Of a stretch of 64,000 nucleotides of DNA, positions 43,726 to 51,842 are shown piece after piece; positions within the stretch are counted from its first letter, which is position 1, and every line of letters begins with the position of its first letter. The position numbers were made by a program, and so were the translations under genes. The notes beneath the pieces were generated by a model that was given only the letters and a program-made list of their open reading frames with translations, was not told where the DNA came from and did not search any database. Origin of the DNA: Herbidospora yilanensis (GTDB lineage Bacteria; Actinomycetota; Actinomycetes; Streptosporangiales; Streptosporangiaceae); assembly GCF_001570565.1 (NCBI RefSeq), contig NZ_BBXE01000036.1, positions 1 to 64,000 on the forward strand. Reading direction: 5' to 3'.

Positions 43726-44723
43726 CCCGTTACGGCCCCATGTACGGCCCCGACATCACCTTCCTCGGCGTCGACCGCTGCGACCTGACCGATCCCGCCT
43801 CCTTTGAGGGTGCCGACGTCGTCATCCTGGGCGCGCCCTTCGACGGCGGCACCAGCCACCGCCCCGGGGCCCGGTTCGGCCCGTCGGCCATGCGCCAGGC
43901 CTGCTACCTGGCCCACGACGGCTCCCGCCCGAGCCTCGCCCTGCGGGTCGACGGCCTGCGCGATCTCACCGTCCGCGACGCGGGTGACGTCGAGTGCTTC
44001 TCCGGCGACCTGGAGACCTCGATCCGCGACATCGAGGCGGCCGTGCACACGATCGCCGCCTCCGGCGCCATCCCGGTCGTCCTCGGCGGCGACCACTCGA
44101 TCGCGCTGCCCGACGCCCGGGGCGTGGCCCGCCACCACGGCTTCGGCCGCGTCTCGATGATCCACTTCGACGCCCACGCGGACACCGGCGACATCGAGTT
44201 CGGCCACCTCTACGGTCACGGCCAGCCCATGCGCCGCCTGATCGAGTCGGGCGCCATCCGGGGCGACCGGTTCCTCCAGATCGGCCTGCGCGGCTACTGG
44301 CCCGGCCCCGAGGTCCTGTCGTGGATGGCCGGGCAGAACATGCGCTCGTACGAGATGACGGAGATCGTCCACAGGGGCCTCTCCGAGTGCCTGACCGAGG
44401 CCTTCACGATCGCCCTGGACGACTGCGACGGCATCTTCCTGTCCGTCGACATCGACGTCTGCGACCCGGGCCACGCCCCAGGCACCGGCACCCCCGAACC
44501 GGGGGGCCTGTCGGCCAGGGAACTGCTCGACTCCGTCCGGCACGTCTGTTACGAACTGCCGGTCGTCGGCCTGGAGGTCGTGGAGGTCGCACCGCCCTAC
44601 GACCACGCCGACATCACCGCCCTGCTGGGCAACCGGGTCGTGCTGGAGGCCCTGTCGGCGATCGCCCGGAGGCGGTCGGGCGAGCCGTGGGACCCCCGCC
44701 GGCCCCTGCTCGACGGCCGCTGA
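43722..44723 (+). CDS. speB: agmatinase/guanidinobutyrase-like ureohydrolase
   Basis: A 333-residue arginase-superfamily enzyme. The dinuclear Mn ligands are present: GGDHS (His), HFDAHADTGD (three ligands) and SVDIDVCDPGHAPG (two Asp). It hydrolyses a guanidino compound to urea and an amine; agmatine is the usual assignment, but guanidinobutyrate or others are possible since binding residues cannot be checked here. Curiously it is translationally coupled to the cobalamin gene cobT. Confidence 0.87.
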   Translation: MTRYGPMYGPDITFLGVDRCDLTDPASFEGADVVILGAPFDGGTSHRPGARFGPSAMRQACYLAHDGSRPSLALRVDGLRDLTVRDAGDVECFSGDLETSIRDIEAAVHTIAASGAIPVVLGGDHSIALPDARGVARHHGFGRVSMIHFDAHADTGDIEFGHLYGHGQPMRRLIESGAIRGDRFLQIGLRGYWPGPEVLSWMAGQNMRSYEMTEIVHRGLSECLTEAFTIALDDCDGIFLSVDIDVCDPGHAPGTGTPEPGGLSARELLDSVRHVCYELPVVGLEVVEVAPPYDHADITALLGNRVVLEALSAIARRRSGEPWDPRRPLLDGR

Positions 44724-44732
44724 CCGGAGGTT

Positions 44733-45659
44733 CTACCAGCCGCCGCCGTGGAGCTGGCCGCGCACCGCGCCGCCGGGGAACTCGCTGGTGTGCAGGTTGG
44801 TGTACCAGTTCTTCGGGTTCTTCTTGATGCCCTTGGCCACCGACGACGAGGCCGTCCCGGTGCCGGCGATGCCGTTCATGCCCGCCGGGAGGCCCGAGGG
44901 GGCCGCGAAGAAGTCCACGACGACCGGGCCGTTCTTGCCCTTGGGCGCCTTGTGGATGTGCGCGAGGGTCGGCTGCGCGATGTTCTTCCAGACGGTCGCG
45001 AAGTGGACCTTGGTGCCCTTCACCCAGACCAGCCAGACGGCCTTGCCGTTCTTGTCGCCGACCTTGGTCCCCGGCGCCGGGACCTCCTGCCTGCCGTCGG
45101 CGATCGCGGTGAGCGTCGAGCGCGAGCCGGTGGCCAGCACCGTGTCGAGGTGGACGGGCTTGATGCGGTGGAGCTGGGCCCGCACGGCGCCGCCGGGGAA
45201 CTCGCCGGTGTGCAGGTTGGCGTACCAGCCGGCGGGGTTGTTCCTGATCCGGTTCAGCAGGGCCCCGTCGTCGACGGTCACGCTGCCCTTGACCGCGCTC
45301 AGCGTGCCCGGCAGGGCCGACCCCATGAAGAAGCCGATCTTCACGTCGCCGTTCCTGCCCTTGACGCCCTGGTGGATGTGGAAGGCGGTGGGGGCGGCGG
45401 TGCCCTGCCAGCGGACGGCGTACTCGACCTTGTTGCCGTGGATGCGGAACACCGCGACCGCGATGCCGTCCTTGTCGCCGACCTTCGTGCCGGGGGCCTT
45501 GACCTCGTTCTTGCCGAGCAGCGTGGCCGCGAAGTAGGCGTCGGGGGCCTGCTGCACGGACCCGACGGCCTGGGAGCCGTGACCGGGGTGGGCGGCGGCG
45601 GGAGTGGCGGCGAGGGCGGCGGCGAGGGCGAGACCGGGGACGATGAGCTTGCGCAGCAT
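44733..45659 (-). CDS. secreted protein with two CHRD domains
   Basis: A 308-residue protein. The signal peptide MLRKLIVPGLALAAALAATPAAA ends near residue 23, before HPGHGSQ. Two CHRD (chordin-like) repeats follow, about 42-165 and 185-305. Each contains the pattern PAPGTKVGD or KAPGTKVGD, an HIH motif (FHIHQGVKGRNG; AHIHKAPKGKNG) and WYxNLHTxEFPGGAVR. The repeats are clearly a duplication. Secreted, function unknown. AGGAG precedes the ATG. Confidence 0.85.
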   Translation of the reverse strand: MLRKLIVPGLALAAALAATPAAAHPGHGSQAVGSVQQAPDAYFAATLLGKNEVKAPGTKVGDKDGIAVAVFRIHGNKVEYAVRWQGTAAPTAFHIHQGVKGRNGDVKIGFFMGSALPGTLSAVKGSVTVDDGALLNRIRNNPAGWYANLHTGEFPGGAVRAQLHRIKPVHLDTVLATGSRSTLTAIADGRQEVPAPGTKVGDKNGKAVWLVWVKGTKVHFATVWKNIAQPTLAHIHKAPKGKNGPVVVDFFAAPSGLPAGMNGIAGTGTASSSVAKGIKKNPKNWYTNLHTSEFPGGAVRGQLHGGGW

Positions 45660-45875
45660 TTCGGGGAACTCCTGTTTGTCGCTTCCGGGTGCTTGCGGAT
45701 GACAGTAGGAGTTGCGATAAGCCCCGTTCTGTGGTCAATTACCCACTCGGCGGCAGTGTGACCGACGTCACTCCTTTGGGTGGGACAAGACCGATACCGG
45801 CGATCTCTTGAGCCGCGTCACAGGTCAGCCGGTAGGTTTACTGCCTAACGAAACCTGTGCCACAACGAGGGAGAA

Positions 45876-47108
45876 ATGGCCCCCTATCTGCTCGGCCTGC
45901 GGCTCGACGGGCGGCGGGTGCTGGTCGTCGGCGGCGGCCGGGTCGCCCAGCGGCGCATCCCCGCCCTGCTCGACGCCGGCGCCGCGGTCACACTGGTCTC
46001 GCCCAGCGCGACGCCCGCGCTCGACGACCTGATCGCCGACGGCCGCGTCACCTGGGAACGCCGCCGCTACCAAGAGGGCGACGTCGACGACGCCTGGCTG
46101 GTCCACGCCTGCACCAGCGACCGCGCCGCCAACGCCGCCATCGCCGAAGAGGCCGAGGCCAAGCGCATCTGGTGCGTCCGCGCCGACGACAAGGACGCCT
46201 CCGCGGCCTGGACCCCGGCCAGCGGCCGGGTCGACGAGATCGGCGTCGCGGTCACCGCCGGGGGAGACCCGCGCCGGGCGGCCGGCATCCGCGACGCGGT
46301 CGTCGACGCCCTCCGCGACGGCGCCATCGACGCCCGCCGCCACCGCGACAAGCCCGTCGGCGTCGCCCTCGTCGGCGGCGGCCCCGGCGACCCGGGCCTG
46401 ATCACCGTCCGGGGACGCCAGCTCCTCGCCCAGGCCGACGTCGTGATCGCCGACCGGCTCATCCCGCGTTCCCTCCTCGACGAGCTCTCCGCCGACGTCG
46501 AGCTCATCGACGCGGCCAAGGTCCCCTACGGCCGGTTCCTGGCCCAGGAGAAGATCAACGAGCTGCTGGTCTCGCGGGCCCTCGAAGGGAAGTTCGTGGT
46601 CCGCCTGAAGGGCGGCGACCCCTTCGTGTTCGGCCGGGGCGGCGAGGAGATGCTCGCCTGCGCCGAGGCCGGGGTGCCCGTGACGGTCGTACCCGGAATC
46701 ACCAGCGCGGTCGCGGTGCCCGCCTCGGCCGGGGTGCCGGTCACCCATCGGGGCGTCAGCCAGGACTTCCACGTCGTCTCGGTGCACGTCGCCCCCGGGC
46801 ACCCGGCCTCGACCGTCGACTGGAGGCTATTGGCGGGATCAGAGGGAACCCTGATACTGCTGATGGCCGTGGAACGCATCGCGGAGATCGCCGACACTTT
46901 GCTGCGTGAGGGACGTTCGCCGGAAACTCCCGTAATGGTGGTACAGGACGGTACTCTTCCCACCCAGCGGGCGGTGCGCGCCACCTTGCGCGACGTGGCT
47001 GAGCGCGTCACCGCCGCGGGCGTACGGCCACCGGCGATCGTCGTCGTCGGCGACGTCGTCAAGGTCGGTCAGGAGATCGAAATGGTGCGAGCGGAGCGAG
47101 CCCGATGA
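45876..47108 (+). CDS. cysG: sirohaem synthase-like CysG (precorrin-2 dehydrogenase / uroporphyrinogen III methyltransferase)
   Basis: A 410-residue bifunctional protein. The N-terminal Rossmann domain (VLVVGGGRVAQRR, 15-27; Asp in CTSDRAANAAIAEEA) oxidises precorrin-2. From residue 160 is the SAM-dependent methyltransferase: VALVGGGPGDPGLITVRG (163-180), VVRLKGGDPFVFGRGGEE (241-258), PGITSAVAVPASAGVPVTHRG. It supplies precorrin-2/sirohydrochlorin to cobalamin and sirohaem, complementing CbiX. It ends in an ATGA overlap with a dynamin-like gene, an unexpected partner. Confidence 0.93.
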   Translation: MAPYLLGLRLDGRRVLVVGGGRVAQRRIPALLDAGAAVTLVSPSATPALDDLIADGRVTWERRRYQEGDVDDAWLVHACTSDRAANAAIAEEAEAKRIWCVRADDKDASAAWTPASGRVDEIGVAVTAGGDPRRAAGIRDAVVDALRDGAIDARRHRDKPVGVALVGGGPGDPGLITVRGRQLLAQADVVIADRLIPRSLLDELSADVELIDAAKVPYGRFLAQEKINELLVSRALEGKFVVRLKGGDPFVFGRGGEEMLACAEAGVPVTVVPGITSAVAVPASAGVPVTHRGVSQDFHVVSVHVAPGHPASTVDWRLLAGSEGTLILLMAVERIAEIADTLLREGRSPETPVMVVQDGTLPTQRAVRATLRDVAERVTAAGVRPPAIVVVGDVVKVGQEIEMVRAERAR

Positions 47109-48937
47109 AGGCTGCCAACCAGACACCGCGGTCCGAACCCGCAGACGAGGCCGCCATGCCCGAGGAAGAACCCGAGTCGCCCGGCGAGCAGACACTGAAC
47201 TTCCGGGCGATCAGAGACGACGAGCCCCCTGATGAGGCGGCTCCAGACGAGGACGAGGACCTCTACGAAGAGGACTTCCCCCTCCCCGAACAGGTGTCGG
47301 GCGCCCTCACCGACGCCCTCAGCCAGCTCCGCGAGGCCGTCTCCGGCCTCCATCTCGGCCTCGACGTGCCCGGCGCCGACGAGGCCCGCAAGTCTCAGGC
47401 GGCCGTGCTGGCCCAGCTCGACGACTACGTCATCCCCCGCGTCCACATGAGCACCGCCCCCGCCCTGATCGTCGTCGCCGGATCGACGGGGGCCGGGAAG
47501 TCCACCCTGGTCAACACCCTCGCCGCGCAGACCGTCAGCGCCACGGGCGTGCGCCGCCCCACCACCGGCACCCCCGTCCTGGTCTGCAACCCGGCCGACG
47601 AACGCTGGTTCACCAAGGGCACCCTGCTGAGCGGCCTCAACCGGATCGACGCGCCGGGGGAGGGCCCCGGCGCCGACTCGATCGTGGTCGCCTCCACCAA
47701 GTGGCTGCCCCAGGGCGTCGCCCTGCTCGACACCCCCGACATCGACTCGGTCGTCGAGGAACACCACGACATCGCCCACCGCATGCTCGACGCCGCCGAC
47801 CTGTGGGTCTTCGTCACCAGCGCGGCCCGCTACGCCGACGCCCCCTCGTGGGGCCTGCTCAAGCTCGCCAAGGAACGCGGCGCCCGCCTGGTGATCGTCC
47901 TGTCCCGCGTCCCGGTGCGCTCCCGCGAGGTCGTGGCCAAACACTTCACCCGCATGCTCGACGAATACGGCCTCGGCGAGGTGGAGCGCTTCATCGTCAA
48001 CGAGACCACCGTCACCGACGGCCGCCTGCCCGACGAAGAGGTGGCCGACCTGCGCATGTGGTTGTCGGAGTTGTCGGTCGACGAGCAGCGCCGGGCGCTG
48101 GCCGTCCAGGCGACGCTGAACGGCGTGCTCAACAGCTTCCGCGCCCGCGTGCCCGCGCTGGCCCGCCACCTGGAGACCCAGGTGGCCCTGCGGGCCGACC
48201 TGCGCTCGGACATCGACGCGGCGTTCTCCGGAGCCCTGGCCGAGATCGAGGAGTCGACCCGCGACGGCTCCCTGCTGCGCGGAGAGGTCCTGGCCCGCTG
48301 GCAGGACTTCGCCGGGTCGGGCGACCTGATGCGCACCCTCCAGATCCGCCGGGCCAAGAACCACGGCCCCGAACGCCTCGGCGCGCTCCGCAACGCCCTG
48401 CGCAGCGGCCTCGAATCGGTCATCAGCACGGCCGTCCACCGCGCCTCGGAAGAGGTCGTCACCCGCTGGCGCCAGCGCGCCGGAGCGGGCGACCGCCTGG
48501 CCGCCCTGCCCGGCCTGGGCCGCCCCGCCGACGACGTCGACCGCCGCACCGCGCGCATGGTCGCCTCGTGGCAGGACCACGTGACCGAGCTGGTCCGCAC
48601 CGAGGGCGTCACGAAGCGGTCGGTCGCCCGCCTGGTCTCCTTCGACGTCGAGTCGCTCGCCCTGATCTTCACCGTCGGCCTGCTCGGCTACGGCACCGGC
48701 GACGCCCCCGGCGGCAACGGCGCCCTCCCGCAGCGGCTCCTGCGCGGCCTGCTCGGCGCCGAGTCGCTGCGCAGCATCAGCGCCAAGGCCCGCTCCGACC
48801 TGCGCGCCCGCGTCGGTTTACTGTTCGACGACGAGACGCTGCGCTACGTCGACGCCCTCGACGGAGCCGGGATCCCCGACGAGTCCGCGGCCACCCGGCT
48901 CTACCAGGCCACCTACAACCTTGAGGTCGCCCGATGA
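47105..48937 (+). CDS. dynamin-like GTPase 1 (DynA-like)
   Basis: A 610-residue GTPase. The first 60 residues are strongly acidic (EEEPES, DEAAPDEDEDLYEEDFP) and probably disordered. The G domain has the P-loop GSTGAGKSTLVN (126-137), switch region RRPTTGTPVLV, G3 LLDTPDIDS and a stalk of helices after about residue 340. No membrane helix is obvious, so membrane contact may be through the partner. In Streptomyces the DynA/DynB pair stabilises FtsZ rings during sporulation septation; this pair has the same order, but orthology is inferred. Start overlaps cysG; stop overlaps the next GTPase. Confidence 0.82.
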   Translation: MKAANQTPRSEPADEAAMPEEEPESPGEQTLNFRAIRDDEPPDEAAPDEDEDLYEEDFPLPEQVSGALTDALSQLREAVSGLHLGLDVPGADEARKSQAAVLAQLDDYVIPRVHMSTAPALIVVAGSTGAGKSTLVNTLAAQTVSATGVRRPTTGTPVLVCNPADERWFTKGTLLSGLNRIDAPGEGPGADSIVVASTKWLPQGVALLDTPDIDSVVEEHHDIAHRMLDAADLWVFVTSAARYADAPSWGLLKLAKERGARLVIVLSRVPVRSREVVAKHFTRMLDEYGLGEVERFIVNETTVTDGRLPDEEVADLRMWLSELSVDEQRRALAVQATLNGVLNSFRARVPALARHLETQVALRADLRSDIDAAFSGALAEIEESTRDGSLLRGEVLARWQDFAGSGDLMRTLQIRRAKNHGPERLGALRNALRSGLESVISTAVHRASEEVVTRWRQRAGAGDRLAALPGLGRPADDVDRRTARMVASWQDHVTELVRTEGVTKRSVARLVSFDVESLALIFTVGLLGYGTGDAPGGNGALPQRLLRGLLGAESLRSISAKARSDLRARVGLLFDDETLRYVDALDGAGIPDESAATRLYQATYNLEVAR

Positions 48938-50559
48938 CGATCACCGCCGAGCCGAGGCACGGCCTCGGCACGCGGCTGGCCGCCCTCACCCGGGTGGTCG
49001 ATCTCGGCCAGGGCCGCGAAGACGCCGACCTGCTGACCGAGGCGACCCAACTGATCATCCGGGCCGGCAACCGCCTCAAACTGTCGTCCGACCACACCGT
49101 CGTGGCCCTGGCCGGCGGCACGGGCAGCGGCAAGTCGTCCCTGTTCAACGCCATCTCGGGCCTCGACCTGTCACCGACGGGCGTCCGCCGCCCCACCACG
49201 GCCCGCACCCACGCGTGCGTGTGGGGCCTGGAGGGCGCCGCCCCCCTGCTCGACTGGCTCCAGATCCAGTGGCGCCACCGCTTCTCCCGGGCCAGCGCCC
49301 TCGACAAGGGCGACGGCCAGCTCAACGGCCTGATCCTGCTCGACCTCCCCGACCACGACTCGATCCGAGCCCTGACCGACACCGAGGCCGACCGCCTGAT
49401 CACGTCGGCCGACCTGATCGTCTGGGTCCTCGACCCCCAGAAGTACGCCGACGCCTCCACCCACCGCCGCTACGTGACCGAACTCGCCGGCCACGACGCC
49501 GTGACGGTCTTCGCCCTCAACCAGGCCGACCGCCTGACCCCGGAGGAGGTCGAGGAGTGCCTCACCGACCTCCGCGACCTGCTGGCCCGCGAGGGCGTCG
49601 ACAACCCCCGCGTGGTCGCCACCTCGGCCGTGACGGGCGGCGGCATCGACGACCTGCGGGCCGAACTGGCCGAGTCGGTCAGCGCCCGCCGGGCCGGCTA
49701 CCTGCGCCTGGAGGCCGACCTCGACCGCCTGATGCTCCGCCTGGCCAAGGACATGCCGGCCCTGCTCAAGGTCGACCCCACGGTCGCCCCCGACCGCCGG
49801 GCCGGTCTGACCGACGCCCTGTGCGACGCCGTCGGCGCGCCCGCCGTGGGCGAGGCCCTGGAGAACGTCTACGGCACCCGCTCGATCGACTGGGTCGGCT
49901 GGCCGTGGGGCCGCTGGGCGTCGCGTTTCCGCGGCGACCCCCTGAAGCACCTGAAGCTCGGCGACGTGAAGGACGAGATCCGGACCCTCGTCTCCGACTC
50001 CGTCCGCGCCCAGCCGGCCGAGGTCGACAACGCCGTCCAGGCCCTGTCCGACGGCCTGACCCAGGGCATGCCCGAACCCTGGCAGGACGCCGTGCGTGAC
50101 GCGGCCCGCTCGCGGTCGGGCCAGTTGCCCAAGGTCCTGACCGACGAACTGGCCGAGATCGCGCCGCCCCTCGACCGGGTGCCGGGCTGGTGGCGGCTGG
50201 CGAAGGTGTGGCAGTTCCTCCTCGTGCTGCTGTTCGTGGCGGGCCTCGGGCTCGTCGGGTCGATCGTGGCCTACGGGGTGCTGAAGGTCGGCGAGCCACC
50301 CTCGGAGCTGCTGGGAGACGTGGCGGCCCTCCCGTGGGTGGTGCTGATGATGGCCAGCGTGCTCGGGGTGGGGCTCCTGTCGGCGATCGCGAGCCGCAAC
50401 TTCGTGGTGATGGCCGCGGGGAAGGAACGCGACCGGCTCGAAAGGGACATGCGCCGCCGGGTGGCCGCAGTGGCCCAGGACCTGGTGATCGAACCGGTCG
50501 AACGTGAACTGACCCGATACAACGACTACTTCGCGGCGCTGGACACCTCACGGCGATGA
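48934..50559 (+). CDS. dynamin-like/YfjP GTPase 2 (DynB-like), membrane-bound
   Basis: A 541-residue GTPase with P-loop GGTGSGKSSLFN (61-72), RRPTTART switch, G3 LILLDLPDHDS and an NQADRL-type G4. After a helical region come two membrane helices: FLLVLLFVAGLGLVGSIVAYG (about 432-452) and PWVVLMMASVLGVGLLSAIA (about 470-490), then a basic tail (KERDRLERDMRRRV). It likely anchors the pair at the membrane. ATGA overlap with GTPase 1. Divergent arrangement or function in stress fusion cannot be excluded. Confidence 0.85.
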   Translation: MTITAEPRHGLGTRLAALTRVVDLGQGREDADLLTEATQLIIRAGNRLKLSSDHTVVALAGGTGSGKSSLFNAISGLDLSPTGVRRPTTARTHACVWGLEGAAPLLDWLQIQWRHRFSRASALDKGDGQLNGLILLDLPDHDSIRALTDTEADRLITSADLIVWVLDPQKYADASTHRRYVTELAGHDAVTVFALNQADRLTPEEVEECLTDLRDLLAREGVDNPRVVATSAVTGGGIDDLRAELAESVSARRAGYLRLEADLDRLMLRLAKDMPALLKVDPTVAPDRRAGLTDALCDAVGAPAVGEALENVYGTRSIDWVGWPWGRWASRFRGDPLKHLKLGDVKDEIRTLVSDSVRAQPAEVDNAVQALSDGLTQGMPEPWQDAVRDAARSRSGQLPKVLTDELAEIAPPLDRVPGWWRLAKVWQFLLVLLFVAGLGLVGSIVAYGVLKVGEPPSELLGDVAALPWVVLMMASVLGVGLLSAIASRNFVVMAAGKERDRLERDMRRRVAAVAQDLVIEPVERELTRYNDYFAALDTSRR

Positions 50560-50677
50560 CGGCCCGAGCACATGCCCATGAGCCCATGGGGGAACCTCGA
50601 CTGTCGGCGCCCTGACGGGCCGGCCTGCCCGGGGGAGGTGAGCAGACCGGCCCTCGACGGTGGGAGCCGTCGGATCG

Positions 50678-51217
50678 TCAGGCGGCGGCGGGCACCGCCT
50701 CGGCGGGCCACGACTCGGTCTCTTCGTTCTCCGCCGGGTCGTCGTGACCCGCGCCGCCCTCCAGGACCCGCAACCCGGCGGCGTTGAGCTCCCAGTCGCG
50801 GGTGTCGTCCTCCATCGCGCGCAGGTCGTCGTCGGTCATGGGACCGCGTGAGGCGCCCCTGGCGGGGCGTTCGAAGCTGGAGATGCCCCACTTCAGGTCA
50901 TGGCCGACGGAGGTGGCCTCCACCTCCACCCAGAAGCGCTGCTCCCCCTCCCGCTCGAACTGCTTGACCCGGAGCTTGCCGACCACCACGACCGGGTGCC
51001 CCCGCCGGACCGACTGGGCGACGTGGTCGGCCAGCCCCCGGTAGGACCGGACGGTGTAGAAGGTCGTCTCGCCGTCGCGCCAGGTCTGCGTCTGGCGGTC
51101 GAGGACCCGGCGGTCGACGGCCACCCGCATGGAGGTGGCGCGGGACCCGTCGCCGAACGTGAACTGCTTGGGGTCGTCGGTGACGTTGCCGGTCAGCGTC
51201 ACGTAGATCTCGCTCAT
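50678..51217 (-). CDS. ssb: single-stranded DNA-binding protein, paralogue without acidic tip
   Basis: A 179-residue OB-fold protein starting MSEIYVTLTGNVTDDPKQFTF. The core spans about 1-110 (SMRVAVDRRVLDRQTQTWRDG, FYTVRSYRGLADHVAQSV, GHPVVVVGKLRV). The C-terminal tail is short and ends WPAEAVPAAA; the DDDIPF-type tip that recruits partner proteins is missing, so this is a specialised paralogue like Streptomyces SsbB. It converges on the dynamin-like pair. Two DnaA boxes and an inverted repeat lie upstream. Confidence 0.88.
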   Translation of the reverse strand: MSEIYVTLTGNVTDDPKQFTFGDGSRATSMRVAVDRRVLDRQTQTWRDGETTFYTVRSYRGLADHVAQSVRRGHPVVVVGKLRVKQFEREGEQRFWVEVEATSVGHDLKWGISSFERPARGASRGPMTDDDLRAMEDDTRDWELNAAGLRVLEGGAGHDDPAENEETESWPAEAVPAAA

Positions 51218-51309
51218 AACTCTCTGTCCTCCGTCTGCCCGGACCCTCGCCGGGCTCGGGCACAACAGTGGCCTGGTCTCCACCTGGCCGACGGGCGTGC
51301 GTCCGCCTC

Positions 51310-51348
51310 TGTGGATAACCCGGAGACGGGCGAACGGCCTGTGGACAA
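51310..51348. promoter_or_regulatory. two DnaA boxes upstream of ssb
   Basis: TGTGGATAA (51310-51318) is the complement of the classical box TTATCCACA, and TGTGGACAA (51340-51348) is the complement of TTGTCCACA, the form favoured in streptomycetes. Both face the same way, 30 bp apart. They are 93-131 bp upstream of the ssb start, within likely promoter reach. Confidence 0.55.
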
Positions 51349-51373
51349 GCGGACGGCGCTCCGGCACACCAAA

Positions 51374-51407
51374 AACCAGACCTGGCGCTCCTGGGCCAGA
51401 TCTGGTT
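51374..51407. repeat. inverted repeat upstream of ssb
   Basis: AACCAGACCTGGC (51374-51386) and GCCAGATCTGGTT (51395-51407) pair at 12 of 13 positions around 8 bp. Too far from the ssb start for a leader hairpin unless transcription starts to the right. An operator or terminator for a leftward transcript is possible. Confidence 0.4.
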
Positions 51408-51842
51408 GGTGATCTTCAGGACCCCGGAAAAAGTTGGGGGCCCTGGTTCGGCGCCCCGGCTGGAGAGAACCGGAGGCGGCCGTCTAGCGGCTGGACGATC
51501 GGGAAACGGTCGCTGGTGCGCGATGGAGGGGGCATCGGCCGTGCGCGGCCGATATCCCACACGCTGTTTCACCAGCGTGGGGAGGACGGCCGATGGCGAC
51601 TAAACGTGTCGCTGCGAGAGCACCAGACTGGTCAGGTCCAGACAACGCCCCGAGCCATGGCTGCTCCTTTCCGCGCGCGGCCCGCTCCGGGTGAGCGGTC
51701 AACCTCCGTGCCGGCCATCGGATCGTGATGGCCACCTCGCCCAAGGTAGCGGTTCCCGTCGCGCGTCGCACACTCCGCAACTATTGTGTTACACATCGTG
51801 AGACGCTGCGTTCAGCGGATGAGAAGGCGTTTGGGGGAGCGG
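51408..51842. other. intergenic region between ssb and the diguanylate cyclase gene
   Basis: About 435 bp with no convincing gene; GC content is lower than in the flanks. Together with 51218-51407 it makes the longest gap in the window (625 bp), presumably carrying divergent promoters. Confidence 0.5.

Noticed and set aside
45660-45875. Cobalamin riboswitch before cysG
   Set aside because: No B12-box or matching stem set could be recognised in this 216-bp gap.
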